Below are positions 18,570 through 27,758 of a stretch of DNA of 64,000 nt, piece by piece. The notes beneath the pieces are model-generated. The model did no database searches. It saw only the letters and a program-made list of their open reading frames with translations, and was not told the DNA's origin. This DNA is from [Mycobacterium] stephanolepidis (lineage in GTDB: Bacteria; Actinomycetota; Actinomycetes; Mycobacteriales; Mycobacteriaceae). How positions within the stretch are numbered: the first letter of the stretch is position 1; every line of letters begins with the position of its first letter. Where the stretch lies: NCBI RefSeq assembly GCF_002356335.1, contig NZ_AP018165.1, positions 4,092,001 to 4,156,000 on the forward strand. The letters run 5' to 3'. The position numbers were made by a program, and so were the translations under genes.

Positions 18570-19940
18570 CTAGGCCACCGGCGTCTGGTCAAGAATCACG
18601 CGGGTAGCCAATTCCGCACTCTGCGCTGCCCCACCGATGGTCGAGGGAAAGTCGGTCGCGGTCCAGTCACCCGCCAGCGCCAGCCCACGCACGCTCGTGC
18701 GCTGCGGCGGACGGGCGCCCGCAGTTCCGGGACGCTCGCTGTAGGTGGCACGCGGCATCCGCACCACCTTGGCGTGCACCAGTTCGGCATCACGCGCGGC
18801 CGGATAGTAGTTGCGCAGGAAGCGCATACACGTTTCGATGATCTCGCTACTCGACGACAGCGAGTTCAATGCATACGCGGCGCTGACCGTGATCTCGTAC
18901 GAGTACAGCCCACGTTCACTACCGTCGTATCCCACCATCTTCTGCCGATCGAAGACCTGCTCGACCACGCCCTCACCACCCACAAGAGCATCAAGGATCG
19001 TCGTCAGCCCGAGCGACTTGTTGAGATACAGGTAGACGCTCACCAGCGGAGCGGGAACGAGCTTGGCCGCCGCACTGTACAGCTGCTGGTGGCCGGGGAC
19101 GGCGTCAAGTAATCCCTCCACGGCCCACGGCGGGACCGCGCAAATCACCGCGTCGGCGGGTATGAACTCGCCATCGGTCAGCGATACACCAGAAACAGCG
19201 TTGCCGTGCAAAACGATTGATTTGACTCCGGCGCGCCCCCGCACCTCGCAACCGTGATTGGCGAGCACCTTCTCGGCACCGGTGACGAACAGCGAGGTGA
19301 AGTCGACCGTGGAGTACAGCAATGTTCCATTGCGGGCCGCCCCGCGTCCCCGACGGGCCATGGTGACCAGCAGATTCCGGAAAGCGCTGGCGGAGATCAG
19401 ATCCGGCTTCTCGTTGTGCGCACCGATGATCAAGAAATCAATCCAGGTGTCGCGCGCGACCTTCGGCATTCCGATGCGGTCGAGCCACTCTCGCGCGGTG
19501 ATGGCATCCAAGTCACCCGGTGGGCGAACACAATCCCTCACGATCCGCAGATAAGCCCGCCATACCCGAAGCCGATCCCCGATACTCGCCGCGGGCAGCC
19601 ACGCGAAGGTGCGGAACAGCGAGGTATCGTCCACCTCTCCCCCGGGCAGCAGCCGCCGCGCATAGGTTCCCGACTCAGCGGCCAAAAGATCTCGCGCCCC
19701 GATGGTTTCAAGGTAACGCAACAGCTCTTCCATCGAGCCGGACATGACGTGTACACCATTGTCGGCGACGTCGTCGACCTGAGGTATCTCGATGGAATGG
19801 GTGCGCCCACCGAGGGTGGCCCGACGTTCCAACAGGGTCACCCGGAACCCCGCCTCAGCCATCCACACCGCCGAGGCCAGCCCCGCCACCCCGGCCCCGA
19901 TCACCACGCAGTGCCGGGAAGTGTCAATCACGCGCGGCAC
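18570..19940 (-). CDS. FAD-dependent amine oxidase/phytoene-desaturase-type oxidoreductase
   Basis: A 456-residue protein with the dinucleotide motif VIGAGVAGLASAVWMAEAGFRVTLLE followed by GGRT. The C-terminal FAD signature is LALAGDWTATDFPSTIGGAAQSAELA. The layout fits the HpnE/squalene-associated and carotenoid-desaturase-like branch, but no carotenoid or hopanoid genes are adjacent, so the substrate is unknown. The start MPRVID overlaps the end of the TetR gene by 17 bp, indicating an operon under that regulator. Confidence 0.85.
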   Translation of the reverse strand: MPRVIDTSRHCVVIGAGVAGLASAVWMAEAGFRVTLLERRATLGGRTHSIEIPQVDDVADNGVHVMSGSMEELLRYLETIGARDLLAAESGTYARRLLPGGEVDDTSLFRTFAWLPAASIGDRLRVWRAYLRIVRDCVRPPGDLDAITAREWLDRIGMPKVARDTWIDFLIIGAHNEKPDLISASAFRNLLVTMARRGRGAARNGTLLYSTVDFTSLFVTGAEKVLANHGCEVRGRAGVKSIVLHGNAVSGVSLTDGEFIPADAVICAVPPWAVEGLLDAVPGHQQLYSAAAKLVPAPLVSVYLYLNKSLGLTTILDALVGGEGVVEQVFDRQKMVGYDGSERGLYSYEITVSAAYALNSLSSSSEIIETCMRFLRNYYPAARDAELVHAKVVRMPRATYSERPGTAGARPPQRTSVRGLALAGDWTATDFPSTIGGAAQSAELATRVILDQTPVA

Positions 19941-20523
19941 CCAGTCCGTGCGTGATGTAGTCGGCGAAGTAGCGGCGCACCGCCGCCGGATCCGACAGAT
20001 CGATCACGATGGGCGGCAGCACTTCGATGCTCATCAGGGTTCTGATGATCCACTCCGCGGCCTCCTCCGGGACGACGCGCCCGGGAATCTCCTTACGCTC
20101 CTGCGCTTCCCGGATGCGGGGCGTCCAGAACGCGACCGAGCGCGCCATCAGGTCCTCGCCGCGCTCGTCCAGGATGAGATCCAGCAGATCGGTGGTGTGC
20201 AGGGCGAGATGATCCGTCCACCGACGGTGCTCGCAGATTCCCGCGGCGGCGGCCGCGACCTGATCGACCAGCGTGGTCTCCGCCCCCACCGCTGCGGCGA
20301 AGAATTCGATGAATGCATCTGCGAGATAACCGAATGCGGTGTCGATGGCTGCCTGCTTGCCGCCGAACCAGTTGTACAGGGTGCTTCGGGATACCCCGGC
20401 CTGCTCGGCCGCCGCGGACAGGTTGAACCGCTGCATTCCCGATCGCACCAATGTCATGGCGACTGCGGCCACGATGGGCTCGGGGATGTCCTCGCGGGGA
20501 CTATCGGACGTGGCCACCTTCAT
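19924..20523 (-). CDS. TetR-family transcriptional regulator
   Basis: A 199-residue regulator with an N-terminal HTH (FNLSAAAEQAGVSRSTLYNWFGGKQAAIDTAF) and a variable C-terminal ligand domain. I place the start at ATG 20523, not the upstream in-frame TTG. A perfect inverted repeat and a sigma70-type promoter lie directly upstream and put the transcript start at about the ATG, so the mRNA would be leaderless. It overlaps the FAD oxidoreductase gene and probably represses both. Confidence 0.88.
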   Translation of the reverse strand: MKVATSDSPREDIPEPIVAAVAMTLVRSGMQRFNLSAAAEQAGVSRSTLYNWFGGKQAAIDTAFGYLADAFIEFFAAAVGAETTLVDQVAAAAAGICEHRRWTDHLALHTTDLLDLILDERGEDLMARSVAFWTPRIREAQERKEIPGRVVPEEAAEWIIRTLMSIEVLPPIVIDLSDPAAVRRYFADYITHGLGAARD

Positions 20524-20552
20524 GTTGGACACAATATGAAAAAGTGTCCAAC
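20524..20552. promoter_or_regulatory. TetR self-operator
   Basis: Perfect 9-bp inverted repeat, GTTGGACAC (20524-20532) and GTGTCCAAC (20544-20552), with an 11-bp AT-rich spacer. It overlaps the -10 element and spacer of the TetR promoter and abuts the start codon. Binding by the adjacent TetR is inferred. Confidence 0.7.
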
Positions 20553-20559
20553 TCGTCAA
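20531..20559 (-). promoter_or_regulatory. sigma70-type promoter of the TetR-FAD operon
   Basis: On the minus strand TTGACG (20559-20554) and TATTGT (20536-20531) are separated by 17 bp. Seven bases further on is the ATG at 20523, which points to a leaderless transcript. Confidence 0.6.
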
Positions 20560-20589
20560 TGATCGTTTTCGCGGGCCGGCCCGCGGCGG

Positions 20590-21033
20590 TTAGGCGGGTA
20601 CGCAGATGATGACCGGGATATCCCGGTCGGTGTTCTTCTGATACCCGGCATAGCCGGGGTTGGCCTTGACGATCGTCGGCCACAGCGCGGCCTTCTCTTC
20701 GGGCGAGGCGGTGTGCGCCGTGAACGGACGCGCGACATCGTCGACCGCGATCTCGACGGCCGGATTGGCCACCAGGTTCTTGTACCAGGCCGGGTTTTCG
20801 GACCCTCCTCCGTAGGAGGCCACCAGCACCACCTTGCCGGGTTCGTAGATCGGTGCGGTCAGCAGCGTGCCGCGGCGCTGCCCGGTCTTACTGCCGATGG
20901 TGTACAGCTCCACCGGCTGCATTCCCAGCAGTTTCTTGGGGTACCGGCCGCCGGTCAGCGCAAGCACCGCCCGGTGTCCGTTCTCCAGGAACCAGGCGCC
21001 GGCCCGGATGGCCCAATCAGGTTGTGTGCTCAC
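20590..21033 (-). CDS. F420-dependent nitroreductase/quinone-reductase-like protein (DUF385, Ddn family) copy 1
   Basis: A 147-residue split-barrel protein. It shows the DUF385 pattern: ELYTIGSKTGQRRGTLLTAPIY, VLVASYGGGSENPAWYKNLVANPAVEI and the C-terminal DRDIPVIICVPA. This family uses deazaflavin F420H2 to reduce quinones or nitro compounds at the membrane. It is about half identical by eye to its upstream neighbour at 21045, 11 bp away, so the two are a tandem duplication. Confidence 0.85.
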   Translation of the reverse strand: MSTQPDWAIRAGAWFLENGHRAVLALTGGRYPKKLLGMQPVELYTIGSKTGQRRGTLLTAPIYEPGKVVLVASYGGGSENPAWYKNLVANPAVEIAVDDVARPFTAHTASPEEKAALWPTIVKANPGYAGYQKNTDRDIPVIICVPA

Positions 21034-21044
21034 AGAAGTGCTCC

Positions 21045-21500
21045 TTAAACCGGTTCACAGATGACCACCGGGATATCCCGGGTAGTGCTGCGCTGATATC
21101 CCGCGTACGGGTTGCCGAATCCTCGGGTGATATCCGGCCAGAGCTCGGCCTTCTCCTGCGCCGAGGCGGTGCGTGCGATGTACGGCTTGGTCTGTCCGCG
21201 CACGGTGATCTCGACGTTCGGATTGGCGACGAGATTCAGATACCACGCGGGATTGTGCGAGGCCCCGCCGAGCGAGGCGATCACGACAATCCGCTCCGGC
21301 GTGAAGATGGGCGAGCTCAACAACGAGGAGCGACGTTCACCGGACTTACGCCCGATGGTGTGCAGCTCCAGGGTGGGCATGAAACCGAGCTTGTGCGGCC
21401 AGCGGCCACCGGTCAGCTTCAACAGGGCGCGGTGCCCGTTCTCCAGCACCCATGCGCCGCCCTCGGCGGCCCAGTCAGGCGTCTTCTGCTTGTCACCCAT
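21045..21500 (-). CDS. F420-dependent nitroreductase/quinone-reductase-like protein (DUF385, Ddn family) copy 2
   Basis: A 151-residue DUF385 protein with ELHTIGRKSGERRSSLLSSPIF, VVIASLGGASHNPAWYLNLVANPNVEI and TRDIPVVICEPV. ATG 21500 is preferred over GTG 21509 because GGAGGGG sits at a normal distance before it. It is first of the tandem pair; the thioesterase-like gene ends 30 bp upstream. Confidence 0.85.
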   Translation of the reverse strand: MGDKQKTPDWAAEGGAWVLENGHRALLKLTGGRWPHKLGFMPTLELHTIGRKSGERRSSLLSSPIFTPERIVVIASLGGASHNPAWYLNLVANPNVEITVRGQTKPYIARTASAQEKAELWPDITRGFGNPYAGYQRSTTRDIPVVICEPV

Positions 21501-21530
21501 GGTCGGCACCCCTCCAGTCGAGTAGCCCGA

Positions 21531-22337
21531 TCAGTTTACCGGCACCATGGCCAACTGGCGAGACTGCACCACCAGAGCGCCCTCGGAGTCGATGACCGTG
21601 TGTTCAGAGTCAAACCAATGCTGGCCGATCTGGTTGGTGCTGCACAACACTCGCAGCCAGCCGTCCGAAGGCAGTGTGCGCAGATACGTGGTCAGCTGCA
21701 CGGTGGGCGCCCAGCCGAAACGCCCCAGCGGGAACGTCACCGGTACCGAGATGTCGCCGCACACCAACGCGAACAGGCCGTCGGGCGCCATATCGCGCGG
21801 CCGTGCCCACAGCACGATCTCGGGCTTACCCCGCTCGCTGAGGTCGCTCATCGACCGCAGTGAGGGGCGGACGTCGAATCCGCCGAACAGGTGGAAGATC
21901 TCCCCCATCGGATGGCCCTCGGCGATCGGGGCCACCCCCGGCGGAGGTTCGGCGGGCAGCTGGGTGAGCGCGGGCGGCAGGGCCGTCAACAGCGGGCCCA
22001 CGTGCTGCTCGGGGGTGCCCAGGGTGACCACGGCATGCACCGCGGTGCGGCCGTCCTGGACGAGTTCGGCATCGACGAGCGAGATCTGCCGTCCCCGCTT
22101 GCGCACCGACGTGCGCACCTGCATGTCACCGGGCGACGGCGCGAACAAATAGCTTGCGCTGACGGCGATGGGCTCGCTCTCGCCGAGCGTCTCGCGCGCC
22201 GCACCGGCAAGCAACGCGAGCATGACGCCACCGTGCAGCTTGGGTCCGATGGTCCAGGTGTCATTCAGGTGCGCGTCAAACAGGCCGTCGCCCGCGGGGG
22301 TGAGGGCCATTGCTTGCGCGAAGGGAGCGTTAACCAC
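21531..22337 (-). CDS. acyl-CoA thioesterase-like hot-dog protein (Rv0499 position)
   Basis: A 268-residue double hot-dog protein of the TesB-like class: LNDTWTIGPKLHGGVMLALLAGAAR in the first half, and PEIVLWARPRDM, FGWAPTVQLTTYLRTLPSDGWLRV and ALVVQSRQLAMV in the second. I use GTG 22337, 5 bp after the upstream stop, which suggests coupling; ATG 22310 has no RBS. It occupies the Rv0499 slot of M. tuberculosis. The substrate is unknown. Confidence 0.78.
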   Translation of the reverse strand: MVNAPFAQAMALTPAGDGLFDAHLNDTWTIGPKLHGGVMLALLAGAARETLGESEPIAVSASYLFAPSPGDMQVRTSVRKRGRQISLVDAELVQDGRTAVHAVVTLGTPEQHVGPLLTALPPALTQLPAEPPPGVAPIAEGHPMGEIFHLFGGFDVRPSLRSMSDLSERGKPEIVLWARPRDMAPDGLFALVCGDISVPVTFPLGRFGWAPTVQLTTYLRTLPSDGWLRVLCSTNQIGQHWFDSEHTVIDSEGALVVQSRQLAMVPVN

Positions 22338-22342
22338 GCCGC

Positions 22343-23188
22343 CTATCGCACCAGATGGGTTCTGGCGAACTCCAGCGACTCCCTCAGAATCGCCTCGCGC
22401 TGGTCCTCGGTGCGTGCGGCCGAGGTGTGCACCTCGAGCACAACCTGCCCGGTGAAGTCGCCGGCCGCCAGCTCCCGGCATACCTGCGCAACTGGCTGAG
22501 TTCCCTTGCCGGGCACCAGATGTTCGTCGACCGACGCGCCGGTGCCATCGGTGAGATGCAGATGCGTGAGCCCAGATCCCATCCGGCGCATCATGTCCAC
22601 CGCATCGGTCCCGGCGGTTGCGGTGTGCGACAGGTCAAGGGTGTAGTGCGCGTGATTGGCATCGGTCGGATCGAACGACGGCGCAAAGGCGGATACTCCG
22701 ATTCCAGGTCTGCCACCACGGCGCTTCATACGCTCCACCGATGTCTGCCCGGCACCGAACAGACGGTCGGCCCGCAGCGGGAACATGTTCTCCACCGCGA
22801 CGTGGACATCACTCGAGTCCTCCAGCGATGCAACCTGTTCGGCGAAGCCTTCGGCGTACCGGCGCTGCCACCGAAATGGCGGATGTACGACGACGGTTTG
22901 CGCACCCAGTTTTTCGGCGGCCCGAACGCTGCGTTCCAGCTTGGGAATCGGGTTGGCACCCCAGACGCGCTGCGATACCAGTAGGCACGGGGCATGCACG
23001 GATAACACCGGCATGTCGTACTTGCGGGAGAGTTTCGCGACGGCGCCGACATCCTGACTCACCGCCTCGGCCCACACCATGAGCTCGACACCGTCGTACC
23101 CGAGCCGCGCGGCGTACTCGAAAGCTGCTTCGGTTTTGAGTGGATACACCGAGGCCGTTGACAGACCAACCTTGATCGCAGGGCGCAC
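22343..23188 (-). CDS. sugar phosphate isomerase/epimerase family TIM-barrel protein (Rv0498 family)
   Basis: A 281-residue AP-endonuclease-2 (IolE/xylose isomerase-like) barrel. Blocks include KVGLSTASVYPLKTEAAFEYAARLGYDGVELMV, LSVHAPC, VVVHPPF, VAVENM, TLDLSHTATAG, LTHLHLTDG and VVLEVHTS, supplying the His/Glu/Asp metal ligands of the fold. Its substrate is unknown. The position between Rv0497-like and Rv0499-like genes is conserved. Confidence 0.86.
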   Translation of the reverse strand: MRPAIKVGLSTASVYPLKTEAAFEYAARLGYDGVELMVWAEAVSQDVGAVAKLSRKYDMPVLSVHAPCLLVSQRVWGANPIPKLERSVRAAEKLGAQTVVVHPPFRWQRRYAEGFAEQVASLEDSSDVHVAVENMFPLRADRLFGAGQTSVERMKRRGGRPGIGVSAFAPSFDPTDANHAHYTLDLSHTATAGTDAVDMMRRMGSGLTHLHLTDGTGASVDEHLVPGKGTQPVAQVCRELAAGDFTGQVVLEVHTSAARTEDQREAILRESLEFARTHLVR

Positions 23189-23204
23189 GGTTGGATAACG
23201 CTAC

Positions 23205-24458
23205 CTAATCAACCGCTTGCAGCATGAGCACGAGGGGGCCGAAGGCGATCAGGGCTCCCACCACGATCGCGATCAGGATGCTCGCCAGGTCGACCGTCTT
23301 GCGGATCACCCACAGCGAGGCGACCAGAATTGCGATGAACAGCACGCCGAGGAGCAACGCGAAGCCCTGGTTCCAGCTCCACAGTTCCCGGAACACGAAG
23401 AACAGGCCCGCGCCCGCGGCGGCGGCCAGCAGGTACTGCGCGGCAATCCAGCTGCCTTGCAGGTAGGTCTTGATCTTCTCCCGGCGGTCGGCCTTGGCCT
23501 CAGCCTTGGATTTGTCGGAGTCGGCGGCCGCAAGCTGGCTGATCTCGGGCTCGGACGGGTCACCGTGCGCGCCGACAAGCTCCTGAAGCTCGTGCTCCAG
23601 CCGATAGTCGTCTTCCTGATCCTCGAATTCGTCGTCTTCGACGTCCTGCTCGGCATCGTGCGACGTCCACTCGACGGCGCGACCGTACTCGTCGTACTCG
23701 TCGTCCTCGTACTGCGCCTCATACTCCGCGTAGTGCTCGGCCTCCGGTTCGGGCGAGGGCTCCGGCTCGGGCTGTGAGACGGCCGCGGGCTCAGGTTGCG
23801 GCTCGGGCGTGACGGGCTCGGGCTCGGGCTCCGGGCGAGATACCGGGGGGACCGGAACTGCGGTGGGCGGTGGCCCCGCGGGTACCGCGGGAGCGACTGC
23901 TGCCGGCGCCGGCGCGGGTGCCGGTTCGGACGTGGGTGGCTCGGCGGTGACCGGGGAGATGACACCGGTCGCGTCGTTGAAGTCGATGGACTTGCGCGGT
24001 TCCCCCGGCCGGGCGACGGGTGTGGGGGTCGGCGGGAAGATGCTCCGAAGCGGTGACGCCATCGAGGACGGCTGAGCCAGCGCCGGGGCTTGCGCAGCCG
24101 CGGTGCCGCGGCGGGCGGCCTCATCGGCCATGCTGTCGCCACCGAACAACGCGTCCTCGTTGGAGCGCAGGTAAGAACGCGCTCCCGCCTCGGGCGCCTT
24201 GGGAGCCTCAGGCGCCTTGGGAGCCTCGGGCGTCGCCGGCGATTCCGGAGCGGGCGACGGCGCCGGGTTGGGGCGCGCGCGGCCACCCTTCTTGTCACGG
24301 ATGACGGGAATCTCACCGGTCAACTCGGCCACCGGGATGGCGTCGGCGTTGCCGCGCATCCGGCGGCGATGGCCGCTGATCTTGCCGTCGGCGGCGCCAT
24401 TGCGCGCCAGCAGCTCGGCAACCGATACCGGCCGCTGCGTGTCGTCTGAGTCGGTCAT
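23205..24458 (-). CDS. membrane protein with long disordered Pro/Glu-rich N-terminus (Rv0497 family)
   Basis: A 417-residue protein. Residues 1-325 are low complexity: a basic segment (SGHRRRMRGNADAIPVAELTGEIPVI), APEAPKAPEAPK repeats, then EPEPEP and acidic EYEAQYEDDEYDEYG stretches. The C-terminus has about three transmembrane helices (SWIAAQYLLAAAAGAGLFFVF, GFALLLGVLFIAILVASLWVI, ILIAIVVGALIAFGPLVLML). Function is unknown; it is conserved next to ppx and the TIM-barrel gene in mycobacteria. Confidence 0.85.
   Translation of the reverse strand: MTDSDDTQRPVSVAELLARNGAADGKISGHRRRMRGNADAIPVAELTGEIPVIRDKKGGRARPNPAPSPAPESPATPEAPKAPEAPKAPEAGARSYLRSNEDALFGGDSMADEAARRGTAAAQAPALAQPSSMASPLRSIFPPTPTPVARPGEPRKSIDFNDATGVISPVTAEPPTSEPAPAPAPAAVAPAVPAGPPPTAVPVPPVSRPEPEPEPVTPEPQPEPAAVSQPEPEPSPEPEAEHYAEYEAQYEDDEYDEYGRAVEWTSHDAEQDVEDDEFEDQEDDYRLEHELQELVGAHGDPSEPEISQLAAADSDKSKAEAKADRREKIKTYLQGSWIAAQYLLAAAAGAGLFFVFRELWSWNQGFALLLGVLFIAILVASLWVIRKTVDLASILIAIVVGALIAFGPLVLMLQAVD
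24189..24232. repeat. 18-bp tandem repeat in the Rv0497-like gene
   Basis: About two and a half copies of an 18-bp unit containing GGCGCCTTGGGAGCCTC. It encodes the repeated APKAPE hexapeptides of the disordered N-terminus and keeps frame, so copy number could vary between strains. Confidence 0.6.
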
Positions 24459-24494
24459 GTCCTCTCCTACCGTCCGAGGCTAAGCGGGACGGGG

Positions 24495-25442
24495 TCAGTC
24501 AACGAGTGCAGTGCCATCGGCTTCGCTATCCAGCTTGCGCAGAATTAGCCCTTCGCGCAGAGCCCACGGGCAGATGTCGACCGCCTCTAACGACAGAGCA
24601 CGCATGCTTGCCTCCGCGACGAGTGCTCCGGCGACGATCTGAGGCGCCCTGTCGACACTGACTCCCTCCAACTCTGCACGGTCTGCGGTAGTCATTCGCG
24701 AGATGAACGCGATCAACTGACGCAGTCCGCTTGCTGTAAGTGTCCTCTTAACTCGTGGTCCTGCGCCGGAAGGTGCAGCACCGGTGAGTCGCGCAAGCGA
24801 CCGGAACGTTTTCGAGGACGCTACGGCCAGGTCGGGCACCCCTGCCGCCGCCACCTGCTTGGCAGCGTCCACCAGTTCCGATTCCAGCCAGTCACGCAGC
24901 ATAGCGACGCGACGGCGTCCCGGCGGATCTTCGGCCAACCACTCTCGCGTCAACCGTCCGGCCCCCAGAGGCAAAGACAACGCGATGTCTGGTTCTTCGT
25001 CGACACCGCAGGACAGCTCCAGCGAGCCACCGCCGATATCGAGGTTGATGATGCGTCCAGCGCTCCAGCCGTACCAGCGCCGCACCGCCAGGAAGGTCAG
25101 CCGCGACTCGTTGACACCGGAAAGAACGGCGAGATCCACGCCCGTTTCCTTCTTGACACGTGTCAGCACCTCATCGGAGTTGGTGGCGTCCCGAACGGCC
25201 GACGTGGCGAACGCCATGATCTCCGCGCAGCCGGAGCTGCGGGCAATCTTGGAGAACTCCTGGATGGTGTGCACCAGGCTGTCGGAGCCCTTGCGGGTGA
25301 GCTTGCCGGACTCATCGATGGCCTCGGCCAGACGTAGTGCCGCCTTGGTGGAACTCATGGGTGTGGGGTGTCCACCCCGTCGGGCATCGACCACCAACAG
25401 GTGCACCGTGTTGCTGCCGACATCCAGCACGCCTAATCGCAC
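24495..25442 (-). CDS. ppx1: exopolyphosphatase / GppA-type phosphatase (Rv0496 family)
   Basis: A 315-residue Ppx/GppA member of the ASKHA fold. Phosphate-1 motif is [18 protein letters not shown] at the N-terminus, [12 protein letters not shown] follows, and the phosphate-2 motif is [12 protein letters not shown]. The short single-module length matches mycobacterial Ppx1. GTG 25442 is chosen because VRLGVLDVG is the conserved start; no RBS is visible. It is divergent from the Rv0495c-like gene with about 34 bp between starts. Confidence 0.9.
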   Translation of the reverse strand: MRLGVLDVGSNTVHLLVVDARRGGHPTPMSSTKAALRLAEAIDESGKLTRKGSDSLVHTIQEFSKIARSSGCAEIMAFATSAVRDATNSDEVLTRVKKETGVDLAVLSGVNESRLTFLAVRRWYGWSAGRIINLDIGGGSLELSCGVDEEPDIALSLPLGAGRLTREWLAEDPPGRRRVAMLRDWLESELVDAAKQVAAAGVPDLAVASSKTFRSLARLTGAAPSGAGPRVKRTLTASGLRQLIAFISRMTTADRAELEGVSVDRAPQIVAGALVAEASMRALSLEAVDICPWALREGLILRKLDSEADGTALVD

Positions 25443-25476
25443 GCAGCACACGTTAGTGGGTCTACCGTTTACATCT

Positions 25477-26292
25477 GTGACGACGCTGCCAAAACAGCCC
25501 TTTGGACGTGACGCCTCCCTCGACGGCCAGGAGGTGGAGCTCGACTTCGCCCGCGAGTGGGTGGAGTTCTACGACCCGGAGAATCCCGAGCATTTGATCA
25601 AGGCCGACATGACGTGGCTGCTATCACATTGGACCTGTGTGTTCGGCACTCCGGCCTGCCAGGGCACGGTTGCCGGACGGCCCGACGACGGTTGCTGCTC
25701 GCACGGGGCGTTTCTGTCCGATGCCGACGATCGGGCGAAGCTGGACGACTCGGCGAAACAGCTCACCGATGAGGACTGGCAATTCCGCGAGAAGGGGCTG
25801 GGCCGCAAGGGCTACCTGGAGAAGGACGAGCTCGACGGGGAAAAGCAGTGGCGCACACGCAAGTACAAGGGTGCATGCATTTTCCTGAACCGTCCCGGCT
25901 TCGCAGGCGGCATCGGCTGCGCCCTGCATTCCAAGGCCATCAAGCTGGGTGTCGAGCCGCTGACGATGAAACCCGAGGTGTGCTGGCAGCTGCCGATTCG
26001 GCGGACGCAGGCCTGGGTGGACCGTCCGGACGGTTCGCAGATCCTGAAGACGACGATTACCGAGTACGACCGTCGCGGCTGGGGTGAGGGCGGCGCCGAC
26101 CTTCATTGGTACTGCACGGGAGACCCGGCCGCACATGTCGGCAAGAAGCAGGTGTGGCAGTCCTACGGCCCCGAGTTGACGGAGCTTCTGGGAGAGAAGG
26201 CCTACGCGGAGCTGGCTGCGATGTGCAAGCGCCGCAGGGGGCTGGGACTGATCGCGGTGCACCCGGCGACCGTTGCCGCGGCACCCCACTAG
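25477..26292 (+). CDS. conserved hypothetical protein with Cys clusters (Rv0495c family)
   Basis: A 271-residue protein. It has a cysteine/histidine-rich region ([13 protein letters not shown] ... [10 protein letters not shown]) and later single cysteines ([44 protein letters not shown]), which could ligate metal. GTG 25477 begins [12 protein letters not shown]; the gap to the divergent ppx gene is too short for a normal leader, so a leaderless mRNA is plausible. Function unknown; it marks the left junction of the accessory island. Confidence 0.85.
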   Translation: MTTLPKQPFGRDASLDGQEVELDFAREWVEFYDPENPEHLIKADMTWLLSHWTCVFGTPACQGTVAGRPDDGCCSHGAFLSDADDRAKLDDSAKQLTDEDWQFREKGLGRKGYLEKDELDGEKQWRTRKYKGACIFLNRPGFAGGIGCALHSKAIKLGVEPLTMKPEVCWQLPIRRTQAWVDRPDGSQILKTTITEYDRRGWGEGGADLHWYCTGDPAAHVGKKQVWQSYGPELTELLGEKAYAELAAMCKRRRGLGLIAVHPATVAAAPH

Positions 26293-26296
26293 TGCC

Positions 26297-27157
26297 TCAG
26301 AGGCCGGCGAAGAGGTCGGTCTCGGGCGCGCTCGTCGAGACGCGGGTGTGTGCGAGTTCGAATTTCTCCGTCGGCCATAGTTGTTGCTGCCAGGTCCAGG
26401 GCACCAGGAAGAAGGGCCCGCTGGGATCGACTTGCGATGCGTGCGCCCGCAGTGCCCTGTCGCGGACGGGGAAGTATTCGGCGCAGGAAACTTCGGTGGT
26501 CACCCGCCGCCCTCGCAGCCGCCTGGTGAGCGGGCTCACGCGCCGCACCCAACCGGGGACCGCGACATCGCCTGCTCGCGGATCCTTGGGTGCTGCATCA
26601 GATCTGCGTCGGCTGAGGATCCGCTCCACCCGTCCCGCGAGCTTCACCATTGCCGGTGTCACCCGGACGATTTCGTGGAAGTAGTAGAGCTTGCGCACCT
26701 CCTCACACGCCTCATACGCGGCGACGGCCAGCTGGTGACAGCGAATGTGGTCGGGGTGTGGGTAGCCGCCGCACTCGTTGTAGGTGATCATCACGTCCGG
26801 CCGGAAGCGCCCGATCACCTCGACAAGGCGGGGCACCGATTCGGCCAGTGGCACCCGGGCGAACCCGTCCTCGGGTAACAGCCGTGGGTCGAGTTGCAGG
26901 CCCGAGTCCATAAAGCCCAGCCAGTGATGGTCAACACCAAGGGTTTTTGCCGCGAGCGCCATTTCCTCACGACGCACATCCGACAGGTTCTCGTGGTTAC
27001 CCGGCAGGTTCATCGCCGGGTTGAGAATATCGCCGCGCTCGCCTCCGGTGGCCGTGACAACCAGCACGTCGTGCCCTTCGGCCGCGTACTTGGCCAGAGT
27101 CGCCGCGCCTCGGCTCGACTCGTCGTCGGGGTGGGCGTGCACCGCCATCAACCGCAT
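26297..27157 (-). CDS. LmbE/PIG-L deacetylase, mycothiol S-conjugate amidase (Mca)-like
   Basis: A 286-residue zinc hydrolase. The metal motifs are HAHPDDE (residues 7-13) and GYPHPDHIRCH; the C-terminal blocks RVTTEVSCAEYFPVRDRALRAHASQVDP and PTEKFELAHTR match Mca more than MshB. Mca cleaves mycothiol S-conjugates to mercapturic acids for detoxification. The product lacks some of the central region of Mca, so it may be a paralogue with another amide substrate. It lies 55 bp after the SRPBCC gene and could belong to the BVMO transcript. ATG 27157 starts at MRLMAVHAHP. Confidence 0.85.
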   Translation of the reverse strand: MRLMAVHAHPDDESSRGAATLAKYAAEGHDVLVVTATGGERGDILNPAMNLPGNHENLSDVRREEMALAAKTLGVDHHWLGFMDSGLQLDPRLLPEDGFARVPLAESVPRLVEVIGRFRPDVMITYNECGGYPHPDHIRCHQLAVAAYEACEEVRKLYYFHEIVRVTPAMVKLAGRVERILSRRRSDAAPKDPRAGDVAVPGWVRRVSPLTRRLRGRRVTTEVSCAEYFPVRDRALRAHASQVDPSGPFFLVPWTWQQQLWPTEKFELAHTRVSTSAPETDLFAGL

Positions 27158-27212
27158 GCTCTCAGTGGACCACAATGCCCCTGCGATGCACCTGCCCGGT
27201 TGGGGCCGCGGT

Positions 27213-27758
27213 TCAGCCGGTGCGCTGCGGGCCCCGCACCGGCAGCTCGCGGGCGAGCCCGCCCAGGCCGAACCAGAAGATGGGTTTGAGGATCGCGGCA
27301 ACCGGGCGAATCGCGATATGCGATCCCGGAATGTTCGTCAGGTACCTCGGCGCGCAGGCCAGTGTCCAGTCGACGGTGGCCTTACCGGGATCGGACTCGG
27401 GGACCACCCGGTACTCCTCGCACCACGACCCGAACACCGGCAAGGTGGCGTCCAACGCCGTGTATCGCATGACGCGGGGAGCGTCGAAGTGAATGATCTG
27501 TTCGTGCTGGGCGAACACCATCCAGGAGTGGATGTACATCTGGAAGTCCCGTACGGTGCCCGCGGTCGGTGTGATGTCCTGCGGATACCGGCAGCCCCAG
27601 ACAGATGGCAGCCACGACCACATCCGGTCGCCCGACACCACCCTCCATACGTCCTCGGGTGGCGCGTCGAAAGTGCGCCGGACCCGGGTCACGAACGGTG
27701 CGGTGGCGAAGAACTCCTCGACCCCGTCGACCGGGATGGGGACTGCGTCAAACCGCAT
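27213..27758 (-). CDS. SRPBCC (START-like) family protein, BVMO-associated
   Basis: A 181-residue helix-grip protein: VTRVRRTFDAPPEDVWRVVSGDRMWSWLPSVWGCRYP, IIHFDAPRVMRYTALDATLPVFGSWCEEYRVVPE, and a C-terminal helix with ILKPIFWFGLGGLARELP. The fold binds hydrophobic ligands. Its start overlaps the end of the BVMO gene by 11 bp. A second BVMO-SRPBCC pair is at 50.6-52.7 kb with the same order and a similar sequence, so the two proteins probably act together. Confidence 0.82.
   Translation of the reverse strand: MRFDAVPIPVDGVEEFFATAPFVTRVRRTFDAPPEDVWRVVSGDRMWSWLPSVWGCRYPQDITPTAGTVRDFQMYIHSWMVFAQHEQIIHFDAPRVMRYTALDATLPVFGSWCEEYRVVPESDPGKATVDWTLACAPRYLTNIPGSHIAIRPVAAILKPIFWFGLGGLARELPVRGPQRTG

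Noticed and set aside
20523..20559. Upstream TTG start (TTG ACG AGT TGG) for the TetR at 19924
   Set aside because: It would place the operator and -10 inside the gene; ATG 20523 agrees with promoter geometry.
23224..24449. Several long open frames on both strands over the Rv0497-like gene
   Set aside because: They arise from the repetitive Pro/Glu codons; only the frame with C-terminal membrane helices is coding.
26297..27157. MshB (mycothiol biosynthetic deacetylase) assignment
   Set aside because: C-terminal blocks resemble Mca more, and no msh genes are adjacent; kept as Mca-like.
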